Shown here piece by piece: positions 18,401 through 26,281 of a stretch of 61,672 bases of DNA. The DNA is from JANXXV01 sp038230275 (GTDB lineage: Bacteria; Acidobacteriota; Terriglobia; Bryobacterales; Bryobacteraceae). Location of the stretch: NCBI GenBank assembly GCA_038230275.1, contig JBBRNO010000024.1:1-61672 (forward strand), written 5' to 3'. The notes beneath the pieces were generated by a model. The model made no database searches and was not told the DNA's origin. It worked only from the letters and a program-made list of their open reading frames with translations. A program made the translations under genes and the position numbers. The first letter of the stretch is position 1, and each line of letters opens with the position of its first letter.

Positions 18401-19405
18401 GCCGGTACTCTGCGAACCGAAGGCGATGCACCGTCGGCCCGCCGCGTTCTGGAGTTTGTCTACACAACGGAGCTGGAAGCGTCCACGCCCGCGCCGCCAT
18501 CGTTCCTGGGCCTGGCTGAAGTGCGCCTGGAAAATCAGGACGTCGCGGCTGCCTTAGCTCTTCTGCGGCGAATGACGCTGGTCTCCGGCGAACCCTTCGA
18601 AAATCTGGAACCGGCAGCGGCATTATTGGAAAAGTTCGGCCGTACGCAGGAAGCTGTGGAGTTTCGCACCACCCGCGCTCAAGCTGCCCCTTGGGATAAA
18701 GCGTCACTGGTAGCCCTTCAATCTGCCAAAGGCGATGCGGCGGCGCTTCAGACGCTGGCCTCCGCGGCCGATACACCGTATGCGAATCGCGTGAATGCAG
18801 CTACGGCAATCTCAAAGCTATCCGCCGCCAAAACCACACTCGGTTCAGGCGAGTTGGATCTGCTCGCCTCAATTACTCCCATTGACCCCACAGCCGCCGA
18901 ACGTCCCTATTATTGGCATGCCTGCATGAAAGCCGCCGCGCAGCCGGTAAGCAATGAAGTCAAGGCCCGCCTGCTCCGTGGGGCACTGGAAATCGATCCG
19001 CAATCAAATGAGCCCAGGCTTCCATTATTCCAGGCGGCTGTGGCTCTGAATCGAAATCAGACCGCCATCGGCGCGCTGATGCCGCTCGCCGGAGGGCAGC
19101 AAAAGTTTGAACAGGACTCCTCCGGCAATCTCAAATTCCTCAGCGACGAATTCCTCTACTCGTCACTCTTACCCGCTAAGGACCGTGCGCGAATCGCTCG
19201 CGAGGCCGCGGGCGTGTTCCGCAAAGTGGACGCTCCGCTGGCGGCACTCACACTGCTCCGCATTTCGCAGTACCTCGATCCCTCTACACAGACGGGTTTG
19301 GCCGCTTTGGAAGCAGAGCAGAAACGGCTCGCGGAGAATGAACTGCGCCGCCCCGTCATCTCTAAGAATCTGGAACAGGAGCGCAACGTGCGCCCGCGCC
19401 TATGA
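12461..19405 (+). CDS. Very large secreted TPR-repeat protein (2314 residues)
   Basis: A signal peptide (about residues 1-22) is followed by some 2290 residues that are almost entirely helical repeats of TPR type, with recurring W/Y..LG..Y..AG....A...Y..AL patterns such as AYFKLAEYYREAGATANALE and DYDHALQFNPNRGDVHSRIA. No enzyme domain is visible. The start is TTG at 12461, supported by a GGAGG ribosome site ending 6 bp upstream and a 17-bp overlap with the previous gene. A protein this size probably acts as a periplasmic scaffold. Only one stop codon interrupts it in nearly 7 kb, so it is under clear coding constraint. Confidence 0.9.
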   Translation: MKSSRKLYVLAAFVAVAAAGRAELREWVQFVQANNPIEAIFFKTVTLPAGPVLSLRPPKETVAGLSKAIAAAPQQAELLSLRAHEEEQLLDFSAATADWRKFAESTADKFQGQVALVDYYHRRLQPAEELQALAFARNMPAAPEEKFTEPAQQRSWKLFDRSLALAGAQALPAEATTGIYRDWIARYPAQPSVYTRFFDFLNGTNQLAASEALLADYQKAFPADQAFPLRARATIAQQRGTPAQAVAIYDNAFQPLWPPTVTANYFGLLTETRGLRKFLENARRAAIANPADINPAARLFYYYQQQGNLPQAERSLLEYQARKRSFTADERYTLAKLFEAVHSYSAAAKNYFALANLQTATPAQTERGLSGLIDILFTAPEQPIQIGAGDLSYYKDVATMDPYPGALNGFLSLLFNTTSPGRKFAEQEQASVAYFHRAKASEFLSSFDARFPKSEDRPRLHAKLIEAYAAYGDNDGVVRQGRQFLTSFPNAAERTDVSLAIADAHARRKQTKEEFAVYDALLKELSAAAGGMPLGVVPAKSAAEVAPATDGQEERKPATAPARSPNYARVLDRYIGRLVSLKRTRDALALYRGEIDRNQNDPGLYERLAVFLNQNKLAADLEQTYIRATQQFQDRTWHHKLARWYLRQKQSVQFDKLTKDIATAFNGTDLETYFREVIGQSTIDPLLYRQVNLYAYQRFPHDMVFVKNLLRAYTTKGTVDNAAWERLLRNNWYYDETLRSQFFEYLSRSNKLDAELAGLRRITGPTASDRAATQIIAEAQAWNSHFEEAAPVLQAIAVNYPAEAALGERTASIYRSLLGTDAAASIEDRLSRSNPRDTQTLTRIGEIYADKEQFDKARAYWNRIATLEPGRPDGYLEAATVFWDYFLYDDALRLIAEGRKQAKQPALFAFEAGAIYESKRDYPKAIAEYIQGATEASPSQARLLLLARRPALRRIIEDATQKLAAGANPAASAFALRVAVLENQDRLPDLTSYLLAVAGTTNSFDLLARIDTVAERQGFESVREQSLNRQMAITTDPVDRMRLQLRLARYYESKPDVNAAARTMDAVYKDNPQILGVVRASVDFYWRNKRGKSSVDTLERAAGSSNATLKRSFTLEAAQKSTEISDYQRARRFLNPMLTAEPLAADLVAAMADTYAREGDDKSLRTFLDASLQKAGKTEQSIAIRRSLVPVLTRLKDYQAATSQYIEIINRYPEDPAVVQEAAAYVRKNSRIQQLSSFYEKAVADSPRDARWPMVLARLNTQLENFPAAVDAYNRAIALRPDRTDLYTAMASLEERLLHFDNAAKAYTKLYELTYHNPQWMVKLAETRARQSQPDAAVKALSAAFLEGGSTKSQDYFEVARKLESWNLLPQARDFAAQGFKAIPKDDAEAQQDLRFYAHLAARLRTYDAAYLAMAKITPPEVRIGLVGEMASVAKRYFTPEERTVFGAFLQKIRVQPPAMDLTAAAQSAGLNDLAVRWMQAALIAKPNAESKDQLLPRLAALQGTRMRYDDLGKAVEAFWKVYPQDDGKDQLLVQAAEAYHQAGSPREELRVLTLLNDRGMLSGPSAQRFSRLLRTTTPEKLVTLAQTGASDELRDGAATSAISGTDAALALRAIAARGTGLPPVWTKAYSALTGLYFARATPDINAAFQSALGPNTIAEQLGHPVAREQQLVGDQWFYYGSRYGEYLAVTKQPNADDYLPAALEGTPANGAAYFKLAEYYREAGATANALEDYDHALQFNPNRGDVHSRIAEILWTQGKQDEARVHWKQAFQMFAVQQDLRRVPESFWNDVQSALQAIGKYKVLADVRPEADRLLRTYIYRNGLYRVDPLLQGVLSASPTPAEGIRWITDLSRRATDPINFLGTIVSAEWLPASGKEIVYQRLLETADLKLSQARGDAQRDALQNKRRYQLEWIESLVVAKQTQRAQAALAALDPDAMREQPYQVVSLEVRTAAQSGALEPLLARYATTKPPLDMIRNSAGTLRTEGDAPSARRVLEFVYTTELEASTPAPPSFLGLAEVRLENQDVAAALALLRRMTLVSGEPFENLEPAAALLEKFGRTQEAVEFRTTRAQAAPWDKASLVALQSAKGDAAALQTLASAADTPYANRVNAATAISKLSAAKTTLGSGELDLLASITPIDPTAAERPYYWHACMKAAAQPVSNEVKARLLRGALEIDPQSNEPRLPLFQAAVALNRNQTAIGALMPLAGGQQKFEQDSSGNLKFLSDEFLYSSLLPAKDRARIAREAAGVFRKVDAPLAALTLLRISQYLDPSTQTGLAALEAEQKRLAENELRRPVISKNLEQERNVRPRL

Positions 19406-20976
19406 AACTGAAAATTGCCGTCGGAACTGTTCTTGCGCTAAGCACGTGGCTGCTGGCGCAGGCTCTGCAGTCCACTCCGCCGCTCTCCACCTATTTCCCG
19501 CAGGGCCCATTGCTGTATGTGGAAGCGCGCGATTTCACCGCTCTGCTGCGCGATTGGAACGCGTCCGCGGAGAAGCGCCTCTGGCTGCGTAGCGACAATT
19601 ATTCAGTGTTTTCCCGCACCCGCCTTTTCACGCGCCTGGCAGACGCACAAAATGAATATGCCGCCGCTGCCGGGCTTCCTCCGGATATGTCGTTGGTGAA
19701 TTCCCTGGCCGGCTCTGAATCGGCGGTGGGCATCTACGACATCGGCAAGCTTGAGTTCCTCTATATCACCCGGCTAGCCAGCGCTCGCGCCGTGGAAACC
19801 GCACTCTGGAAAACGCGCACCAGTTATGAATCGCGGTCCGCGGCAGGGCAGGCGTATTACGTCCGCGTGGACCGGCCTTCCAAACGCGTTGCCGCCTTCG
19901 CATCGGTCAATGGATTACTGCTGCTGGCCACGCGCGAAGACCTGATCGCCGGCGCGTTAACGCTAATAGCGAATCAACCAGGCCGCGCGATGAAGGACGA
20001 GAGTTTCTTCACCAGCGCCACCAAAGCCGCCAAAGCCCAAGGGGAAATCCGCATCGTGATGAACCTGCCGGCGCTACTGGAAACACCGCACTTCCGTTCT
20101 TATTGGATTCAGCGCAACACGGCGTCTCTGAAGCAGTACAGCGCAGGCATCGCCGACATTTTCCGCGAGGCCACCCAGATCCGCGAAGAGCGTGTTCTGC
20201 TGCGCGCGCAAGCCGCCACGCCGGCTTCGGAATCCGCCGTCGCGCAGATCGTCGCCTATGTTCCGAATGCTGCGGGACTCTACCGTGCGTGGGCTGCCCC
20301 CACCGGCGACCAGGCAGCGGGCTTGGTTTACAGCAAAATCTACAGTCCGTCCGTCGGAGCGGCGCCGCCATCCGAACGCGCACCCGACGCCGCGGCATCT
20401 GAGGAGAAGTCGGGCAGTGAGGCGGATCTCGAAACCAGAATCGATCAGCAACCGCTCGACCTTGGTGACCGCAATCAACCCTACCTTGACCTCCGCGCGA
20501 AACTGGATGCCGTCAAACTGGATGCCATGATGGAGATCCAATCGAGCCGCACCCTGGCAGACGGTGTGTTTGTAGTAAACCCGCGTGCCGTAGTTCTTCT
20601 CGCGGCATCTGACTGGGCTCCGAACGCCATCAACACCGAATTCTCCCTGACGCGTGGCCGCGTATTGATACTGGCTGACAGCAAACAGATGCTGGACGCA
20701 ATCACTCAGAAGCTTGCCGCGCAGCCAGTTCCGCAGGCCGCTGCCAGCTACTCGGCAACGTTCCGCATCACGCAGGAACTGGCTCCCTACACGAAGATGA
20801 TGCGTTTGATCGATCATTCGCAAGCGCCTGAAGCCGACGGCACCGATCCGCGGTTCTTTTCACAAAACGTCGCCAGTCTCGGACGCGCGTTAGGCCGCAT
20901 GGAGACCGCCAGCATTGTTGCTCACGACACGGGTGCAGCCGTGCCGCAAACCATAATCTATAAGCTCACCAGATGA
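19402..20976 (+). CDS. Secreted protein of unknown function (DUF3352-like)
   Basis: A 524-residue protein with signal peptide MKLKIAVGTVLALSTWLLAQ. The body has the pattern of DUF3352-type proteins: an opening LSTYFPQGPLLYVEARDFTA followed by repeats of beta strands and helices, including ESAVGIYDIGKLEFLYITRL and a FASVNGLLLLATREDLI segment. A low-complexity acidic stretch sits around residues 310-345. The same general plan appears in the unlinked gene at 51345. Function is unknown. Its ATG overlaps the TPR gene stop and its own stop overlaps the next start. Confidence 0.75.
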   Translation: MKLKIAVGTVLALSTWLLAQALQSTPPLSTYFPQGPLLYVEARDFTALLRDWNASAEKRLWLRSDNYSVFSRTRLFTRLADAQNEYAAAAGLPPDMSLVNSLAGSESAVGIYDIGKLEFLYITRLASARAVETALWKTRTSYESRSAAGQAYYVRVDRPSKRVAAFASVNGLLLLATREDLIAGALTLIANQPGRAMKDESFFTSATKAAKAQGEIRIVMNLPALLETPHFRSYWIQRNTASLKQYSAGIADIFREATQIREERVLLRAQAATPASESAVAQIVAYVPNAAGLYRAWAAPTGDQAAGLVYSKIYSPSVGAAPPSERAPDAAASEEKSGSEADLETRIDQQPLDLGDRNQPYLDLRAKLDAVKLDAMMEIQSSRTLADGVFVVNPRAVVLLAASDWAPNAINTEFSLTRGRVLILADSKQMLDAITQKLAAQPVPQAAASYSATFRITQELAPYTKMMRLIDHSQAPEADGTDPRFFSQNVASLGRALGRMETASIVAHDTGAAVPQTIIYKLTR

Positions 20977-21707
20977 CTGCCGCGCTCGCATTCATGCTGC
21001 TGGGCACACTCTACGATCAATCGATTGAAAAGCTGCTCAACAGCCAGTTCCCCAATCCTGCGGTGTCGTATGTCTTACTGGACACAACAACTGGCCAACT
21101 GGTAGCGCAGCGCTGGCCACACGCGGACCGGCCCATCCCCGCGGGATCGCTGGTAAAACCATTCGTAGCCCTTGCGGCATCGTCCAGCCGAGGTTTCCCC
21201 ACGCTCACCTGTGATCCCCAACAATGCTGGCTTAAAAAAGGCCACGGCACTATAGACATCACAAACGCAATAGCGCACTCCTGCAATTCCTATTTCCTGC
21301 AACTGGCCTCGCGCGCCAACCCGGATTTCCTCGGCCGGTTCGGGCTCACTCCTCCGCCGGCGAACGCTTCCGCGCAAACATGGATTGGCCTGGGCCGGGA
21401 ATGGCAGATTTCCCCGCTCGCCATAGCCCGCGCCTACAGCCTGTTAGCGTCATACCCGGAAGCCGGGCCCATCCGCAAGGGCATGATGCAATCCTCGCAG
21501 TCCGGAACGGGCCGTGCCTTTGGAACCAAGGCGCTGGTGAAAACCGGCACCGCGGCTTGTGCGCATCCCGCGGGCCAGCCCGGCGACGGCTACGTGGTCG
21601 CCATAGCGTACGGTTACACACTGCTGGTGCAGATGCACGGCGTTCCAGGCGCAACCACCGCCGCCACCGCCGGCCGCATGCTCAACGCCATTCTTCAGGG
21701 CAAGTGA
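20973..21707 (+). CDS. Penicillin-binding transpeptidase-like serine enzyme, short form
   Basis: A 244-residue protein with all three active-site motifs of the penicillin-binding/serine beta-lactamase fold: SLVK (S59, K62), SCN (S103, N105) and KTG (K190-G192). There is a weak N-terminal hydrophobic stretch. The length is far below that of a full class B PBP, and no dimerisation domain or glycosyltransferase is present. It is therefore either a peptidoglycan transpeptidase/carboxypeptidase of unusual size or a binding-only homologue. It lies directly before a SpoIID-like lytic gene, so I infer a role in peptidoglycan remodelling. Confidence 0.85.
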   Translation: MTAALAFMLLGTLYDQSIEKLLNSQFPNPAVSYVLLDTTTGQLVAQRWPHADRPIPAGSLVKPFVALAASSSRGFPTLTCDPQQCWLKKGHGTIDITNAIAHSCNSYFLQLASRANPDFLGRFGLTPPPANASAQTWIGLGREWQISPLAIARAYSLLASYPEAGPIRKGMMQSSQSGTGRAFGTKALVKTGTAACAHPAGQPGDGYVVAIAYGYTLLVQMHGVPGATTAATAGRMLNAILQGK

Positions 21708-21708
21708 A

Positions 21709-22599
21709 ATGCTGTTGCTCGCAGTCATCACCGTCAAGATCGGGGTCTTCGGGCTATTCCATCCAACGCACCTCTCCGTGGAAGCTCTTCCGTCGCAAGT
21801 ACTGCTGGTCAATGGGATGCCCCGCCACGCCGCAGTTATCGATGGACCGGCGATGATCACCGCACGTGACGGCGGCCCAACCGATCTCACTCTCAGCGTA
21901 CCCGGCAAGATCACACGCAACTTTCGTGGAACGCTCTCAGTCACCGCCGTAGGCAGCGAACTGATCCCCGTCATCACCATGGACCTGGAGCAAGCCGTGG
22001 CCGCCGTGGTCGCAGCCGAATATCCGCCGGGTACACACATCGAAGCGCTGAAAGCAGCGGCCGTGTTAGCGCGTTCCTATTACACGGCGTCCCCCAAGCG
22101 TCATCGGAATTTCGATTTTTGTGACACTACGCACTGCCAATTCCATCGCTCTCCACCGCCACCGCAAGACGCCGCATCCAGAGCAGCACAGGAAACGGAA
22201 GGGCTCAGCATCACCTACCAGAATCAACCCTTCGCCCCACTCTATTCGGCAAGCTGCGGAGGCCAGACACGAACGGCAGCCAGTGTCGGCTTGCAACCAG
22301 ACCCATACCCGTACTTCGCCGTCGCCTGCCCAGCGTGCCGGCGCAACAGCCGCCGGTGGACGCAAAGCATGGCGATCGAAATCATCCCCACTGAACAGTT
22401 CCGGCTCGCACAGAAGATTCCCAGCAATAACTACACCGTCGACAAGCCCGCGGGAGTCATACACGGACGCGGCGAAGGACACGGCGTCGGCCTCTGCCAA
22501 CTGGGCGCAACTGCCATGGCCGCCAGTGGAATGTCATTCCGCGATATCCTCAATCACTACTACCCCAATACGATATGCTCCCGTTCATCGCAGCCCTAG
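21709..22599 (+). CDS. SpoIID/LytB-type lytic transglycosylase domain protein
   Basis: A 296-residue protein. The C-terminal two thirds match SpoIID: AAEYPPGTHIEALKAAAVLA with the catalytic Glu, SYY, the cysteine-histidine metal box DFCDTTHCQFH, the AAQETEGLSITYQNQPFAPL strand, SASCGGQT and HGRGEGHGVGLCQLGATAMA. SpoIID strips denuded glycan strands in Bacillus sporulation; homologues also occur in non-spore-formers and cut peptidoglycan. The N-terminus has a hydrophobic start that may be a signal. It lies 1 bp after the transpeptidase gene and overlaps the hydrolase gene by 25 bp. Confidence 0.9.
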   Translation: MLLLAVITVKIGVFGLFHPTHLSVEALPSQVLLVNGMPRHAAVIDGPAMITARDGGPTDLTLSVPGKITRNFRGTLSVTAVGSELIPVITMDLEQAVAAVVAAEYPPGTHIEALKAAAVLARSYYTASPKRHRNFDFCDTTHCQFHRSPPPPQDAASRAAQETEGLSITYQNQPFAPLYSASCGGQTRTAASVGLQPDPYPYFAVACPACRRNSRRWTQSMAIEIIPTEQFRLAQKIPSNNYTVDKPAGVIHGRGEGHGVGLCQLGATAMAASGMSFRDILNHYYPNTICSRSSQP

Positions 22600-24440
22600 T
22601 CCTCACGCTCCCCGGTACCCAGCCACTCACGGAAACGGGCGTTCTGTGGGAGAAAATGCTGGCGGGTATCGAACGATACCTCGACCGCGCGCTGGCTAAT
22701 AGCAAACCGTCCCCGGCGTCTCCGCAAACCATTCAAACCCTGATCGGCGCGGTCGATCCCAGAATCGCGTTCACCGAAATCGAGACGAAGCCCTATGCCG
22801 CCGGTGTGCAAAGCGTACGCTGGCCCGTGCTGAAGGGCATCGACGCGGAAGGGCTGCACGTCACTCCGAAGCTGCAGCCAACGTCCTACGTCATCGCGAT
22901 TCCAGACGCCGGCATGAGCCCCGAATCCCTGGCCGCGCGCCTCAACGAACCGCGCAGCAGAATGCTCATCCCGCTGATCATCGACCGCAACTCCACATTC
23001 TCCGGAAATCCACGTCTCCACAAGATGACCGGCCAAAGCCATCGTGAGTACATTTACCGCATGGCCTACCAGACTGGCCGCCACATTATCGGCTACGAAG
23101 TACAAAAGGTGCTGGCAGCCGTTGATTATTTTGCAAAGGCCAACCCTCGCCTGCCAATCCGGGTGATTGGTTACGGAGACGGCGCACTCATCGCCCGCTA
23201 CGCAGCGTTCATTGACTCCCGCATCGCAGGCGCCGAACTGTTCAACTACCCCGATCTCAACGTTCCCCTCTGGCAGCAACCCATGGACCGGAATGTCTGG
23301 TCGATCTTGAAACAACAGATGCCGGCACCGGTCTCCAAGGCCGCGCCACCACCGGCGGGTAACCCAATCCCCGAACTGACGCCGGCCCAGGCCGAGGCCC
23401 GCATGCACCGTCAGTTCGATCAACTGGTCGAATACACACAAGCCTTGGTCCGCGCGTCGCCAATCCGCCGCCGTGAATTTTGGTCGAAGGCCGACCCGTC
23501 GTCCATCGAGCGTTGGCAGGCCACCACGGAATGGTACAGGAAGTATCTTTACGAAGAAATTATCGGCAAAGTCCCCGACCCCGAAGAACCCATGACCGCT
23601 CAAACCCGGCGCGTCTATGACAACGTTCTATTCACCGGTTATGAAGTGGTGCTGCCCGTGTGGAAAGACGTCCTCGCATCCGGCATCCTGCTCATCCCTA
23701 AAAACATAAAGCCCGGAGAACGCCGCCCGCTGGTGGTAACCCAACATGGACTGGCCGGGCAGCCGAAAGACACCATCGAGTCGACGGACGCCAAGGCCGA
23801 AGGCTTCTATCACGGTTTCGCAGCCAAGCTCGCCGCCAAGGGCTACATTGTCTATTCTCCGCAGAATCCATACATCGGCGACGAACGTTTCCGGCAGATT
23901 GTCCGCCGCGCCAATCCGCTGAAGCTCACTCTATTCAGCTTCATCACCGGACAACACCAGCGCACGGTAGACTGGCTGGCTCAGCTTCCCTTCGTTGATC
24001 CGGCGCGCATCGGTTTCTACGGCCTTTCCTATGGTGGCAAAACCGCCATGCGGGTGCCGCCGCTGGTGGACAAGTACAAGGTCGTTATCTGCTCCGGGGA
24101 CTTCAACGAATGGATCTGGAAGACCACCAGCGTGGAGGAGCCCTTCAGTTACGTCTTCACCAAGGAGTACGAGATCAGCGAGTTCAATCTCGCCAATACG
24201 TTCAACTACGCCGAGATGGCCAGCTTGATTGCTCCCCGCCCGTTCATGGTGGAGCGCGGCCACAACGATGGAGTAGGCATCGATGAGTGGGTCGCCTTCG
24301 AGTATGCGAAGGTGCGCCGCTTCTACGCCAGCCTCGGCATTCCGGACCGCACCACAATCGAATTCTTTCAAGGCCCGCACACCATCCATGGCGTTGGCAC
24401 ATTTGAATTTCTCGACAAGCATCTGCAGCCCCAACGATGA
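22575..24440 (+). CDS. Secreted alpha/beta hydrolase (dienelactone hydrolase/acetyl-esterase type)
   Basis: A 621-residue protein with a signal-like N-terminus. The C-terminal catalytic half (about 370-620) has the nucleophile elbow GLSYGG with Ser485, a late acidic box (ERGHNDGVGIDEW) and a histidine near the end (GPHTIHG). The N-terminal half has a second hydrolase-like fold without an obvious triad (GYGDGALIARY). It resembles the large acidobacterial carbohydrate esterases and peptidases of the prolyl-oligopeptidase clan. The substrate is unknown. Its gene overlaps both neighbours. Confidence 0.82.
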   Translation: MLPFIAALVLTLPGTQPLTETGVLWEKMLAGIERYLDRALANSKPSPASPQTIQTLIGAVDPRIAFTEIETKPYAAGVQSVRWPVLKGIDAEGLHVTPKLQPTSYVIAIPDAGMSPESLAARLNEPRSRMLIPLIIDRNSTFSGNPRLHKMTGQSHREYIYRMAYQTGRHIIGYEVQKVLAAVDYFAKANPRLPIRVIGYGDGALIARYAAFIDSRIAGAELFNYPDLNVPLWQQPMDRNVWSILKQQMPAPVSKAAPPPAGNPIPELTPAQAEARMHRQFDQLVEYTQALVRASPIRRREFWSKADPSSIERWQATTEWYRKYLYEEIIGKVPDPEEPMTAQTRRVYDNVLFTGYEVVLPVWKDVLASGILLIPKNIKPGERRPLVVTQHGLAGQPKDTIESTDAKAEGFYHGFAAKLAAKGYIVYSPQNPYIGDERFRQIVRRANPLKLTLFSFITGQHQRTVDWLAQLPFVDPARIGFYGLSYGGKTAMRVPPLVDKYKVVICSGDFNEWIWKTTSVEEPFSYVFTKEYEISEFNLANTFNYAEMASLIAPRPFMVERGHNDGVGIDEWVAFEYAKVRRFYASLGIPDRTTIEFFQGPHTIHGVGTFEFLDKHLQPQR

Positions 24441-25045
24441 TGAATCGCCTCAGCCGCCGCGGTTTTCACGCCCTTGCGATCCCTTCGATTGTGCGCGCCG
24501 CACCCGGTCGGGAACCAACCCTGGTGCCCGTGCCGCTGCTACACGATGACGAATTCGCGGATGTGTTCGATGCCGAAGTCCAGGAACAAATTCGCGCGAA
24601 ATGTTCCAGCCACGCCAGGAAAGAGGCCAACGGATTCGTGGCCTACACCTTCACTGAAATTCCACCGTGGAATCGGTCCTGGGCAAACTGGATCCGCGCT
24701 CAACATGGCGACAGCGCTGGCAAGCAACAGTACGTTCAATTCCTGAAAGAGACTTACAACTACAGCATTGGCGACGTTAACAGAGCCTACGGAATCGATT
24801 CCACGTCCTTCACCGACCTGGGCCAATTCAACTGGAATGGCGCGGTTCTCGACGCACCAAAACCCCGCGAGGACGACGAAGAATTCCTGGGCTGGATCGC
24901 GCAAGCACTTTACAGCACTGCCGCCGCAGCAATCCGCAAGGCAGACCCGTCACATCGAATACTGGGCCAGCAACTGGGTGCCGATACGCCGAAAGCCGTC
25001 CTGCGGGCCGCCTCTGAAGTCTTGGCGAACTTCAACACTCGCTAG
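24437..25045 (+). CDS. Truncated glycoside hydrolase-like protein (agarase-like N-terminal part)
   Basis: A 202-residue protein. MMNRLSRRGFHALA suggests a Tat-like export signal. The segment around WIRAQHGDSAGKQQYVQFLK, DVNRAYGIDSTSFTDLGQFN and DPSHRILGQQLGAD resembles the first barrel half of clan GH-A agarase-type enzymes, but the chain stops before the catalytic acids would be expected. Its stop codon overlaps that of the convergent VWA gene by 4 bp. It is either a truncated enzyme or a domain that keeps another function; I favour truncation, with moderate certainty. Confidence 0.5.
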   Translation: MMNRLSRRGFHALAIPSIVRAAPGREPTLVPVPLLHDDEFADVFDAEVQEQIRAKCSSHARKEANGFVAYTFTEIPPWNRSWANWIRAQHGDSAGKQQYVQFLKETYNYSIGDVNRAYGIDSTSFTDLGQFNWNGAVLDAPKPREDDEEFLGWIAQALYSTAAAAIRKADPSHRILGQQLGADTPKAVLRAASEVLANFNTR

Positions 25046-26259
25046 TGAATGGTGCGCGTCTTGCGGTTCATATAATCCATCAGCAAATACTGCCCCAGGT
25101 TATACGGCGTGGAAAAATAAGCCTTGCCGCGGCAGAGCTCAGTCACCTTCTGCACAAACTGCACCAAACCATAATCGCTAGCCAACATGAATGTATTGAT
25201 GAGAATCCCCTGCTTCTTACACCGGCAAACTTCCTCCAGCGTCTTGCTGATCACCAGCGGGTCCAACCCAAACGCATTCTTGTAAACCCGGCCATCCTCC
25301 AGCGTTAGAGCCGACGGTTTCCCATCGGTAATCATGATGATCTGCTTCATATCTTTCTTCTCCTGGTTAAGCAACCGCTGCGCCAGAATCAGACCATCGC
25401 GCGTGTTCGTATAGTATGGCCCCACCTGCACCCGGGCCAACTCGGAAATCCGCAACTCCTCCGCCGAATCGTGAAACAGCACCAGCCGCAGACTATCTCC
25501 CGGATACTGCGTACGAATCAGATGCGCCAGCGCCAGGGCCACTTTCTTTGCCGGTGTGAAGCGGTCCTCGCCATACAGAATCATGCTGTGGCTGCAATCC
25601 AGCATCAGCACGGTCGCGCAGGAACTTTGATACTCGGCTTGGTGCACATGCAAGTCGCTGTATTCCAAATTCAACGGCACCTGCACGCCTTCGCGCCGCA
25701 TGGCCGAAAACAAAGTCTCGCTGATATCCAGATTCAGCACATCGCCAAATTCATAAGCCTTCGCCGCGCCGCTGGCCTCCACGCCCGTAGCCATATCCCG
25801 CGTGTCGTGCGCGCCAAAACTAGCCTTTCCCAACCCCGCCAACAAATCTTTCAGTGTCTTGAAGCCGAAAAAATCGACTGACTTGTCGGTGATCTCAATC
25901 TTCACATCGCGCGGCGCCGACTCTTGGCCCTCGCCCCGCTCGTCGGCCGTAATGTATCCGTCGTCAGCCAGCTTCTTCACCAGCCGGTTCACCAGTTGAT
26001 TGAACTCCTCCGGTGACATCTGCCGGATCTGCTCCGCCATCTGCCCGGCTTGCGATTGATCGAACATGCTTCCTTCGCGCAGTGCCCGCTCAATCGCTTC
26101 CTTCAGATCCTCCATGGACTGCCGGTTCATCTCGCTAAACTGCATGTACTGCGAATCGAATCCGCTCTGCAGAAAGAATTCCGACAGCGCCTTCAGCAGG
26201 TCTTCCGAACTGATTCCCAGATCGTCGCCGGTATATTTCGTGTAGTTAATCCACTTCAC
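25042..26259 (-). CDS. VWA domain protein, MoxR partner
   Basis: A 405-residue cytoplasmic protein. I place the start at GTG 26259, after a GAGGTG ribosome site, because the longer frame would overlap the AAA+ gene by about 90 bp. The helical N-terminus (ISSEDLLKALSEFFLQSGFD, SPEEFNQLVNRLVKKLADDG) precedes a C-terminal VWA domain with an intact DCSHSM metal-binding motif and a MITDGKPS second box. MoxR-VWA pairs are chaperone-like devices that insert metals or activate complexes, as in Mg-chelatase ChlI/ChlD. The target cannot be named from this window. Confidence 0.85.
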   Translation of the reverse strand: MKWINYTKYTGDDLGISSEDLLKALSEFFLQSGFDSQYMQFSEMNRQSMEDLKEAIERALREGSMFDQSQAGQMAEQIRQMSPEEFNQLVNRLVKKLADDGYITADERGEGQESAPRDVKIEITDKSVDFFGFKTLKDLLAGLGKASFGAHDTRDMATGVEASGAAKAYEFGDVLNLDISETLFSAMRREGVQVPLNLEYSDLHVHQAEYQSSCATVLMLDCSHSMILYGEDRFTPAKKVALALAHLIRTQYPGDSLRLVLFHDSAEELRISELARVQVGPYYTNTRDGLILAQRLLNQEKKDMKQIIMITDGKPSALTLEDGRVYKNAFGLDPLVISKTLEEVCRCKKQGILINTFMLASDYGLVQFVQKVTELCRGKAYFSTPYNLGQYLLMDYMNRKTRTIH

Positions 26260-26281
26260 GCGCCGCACCTCACGCCGTATT

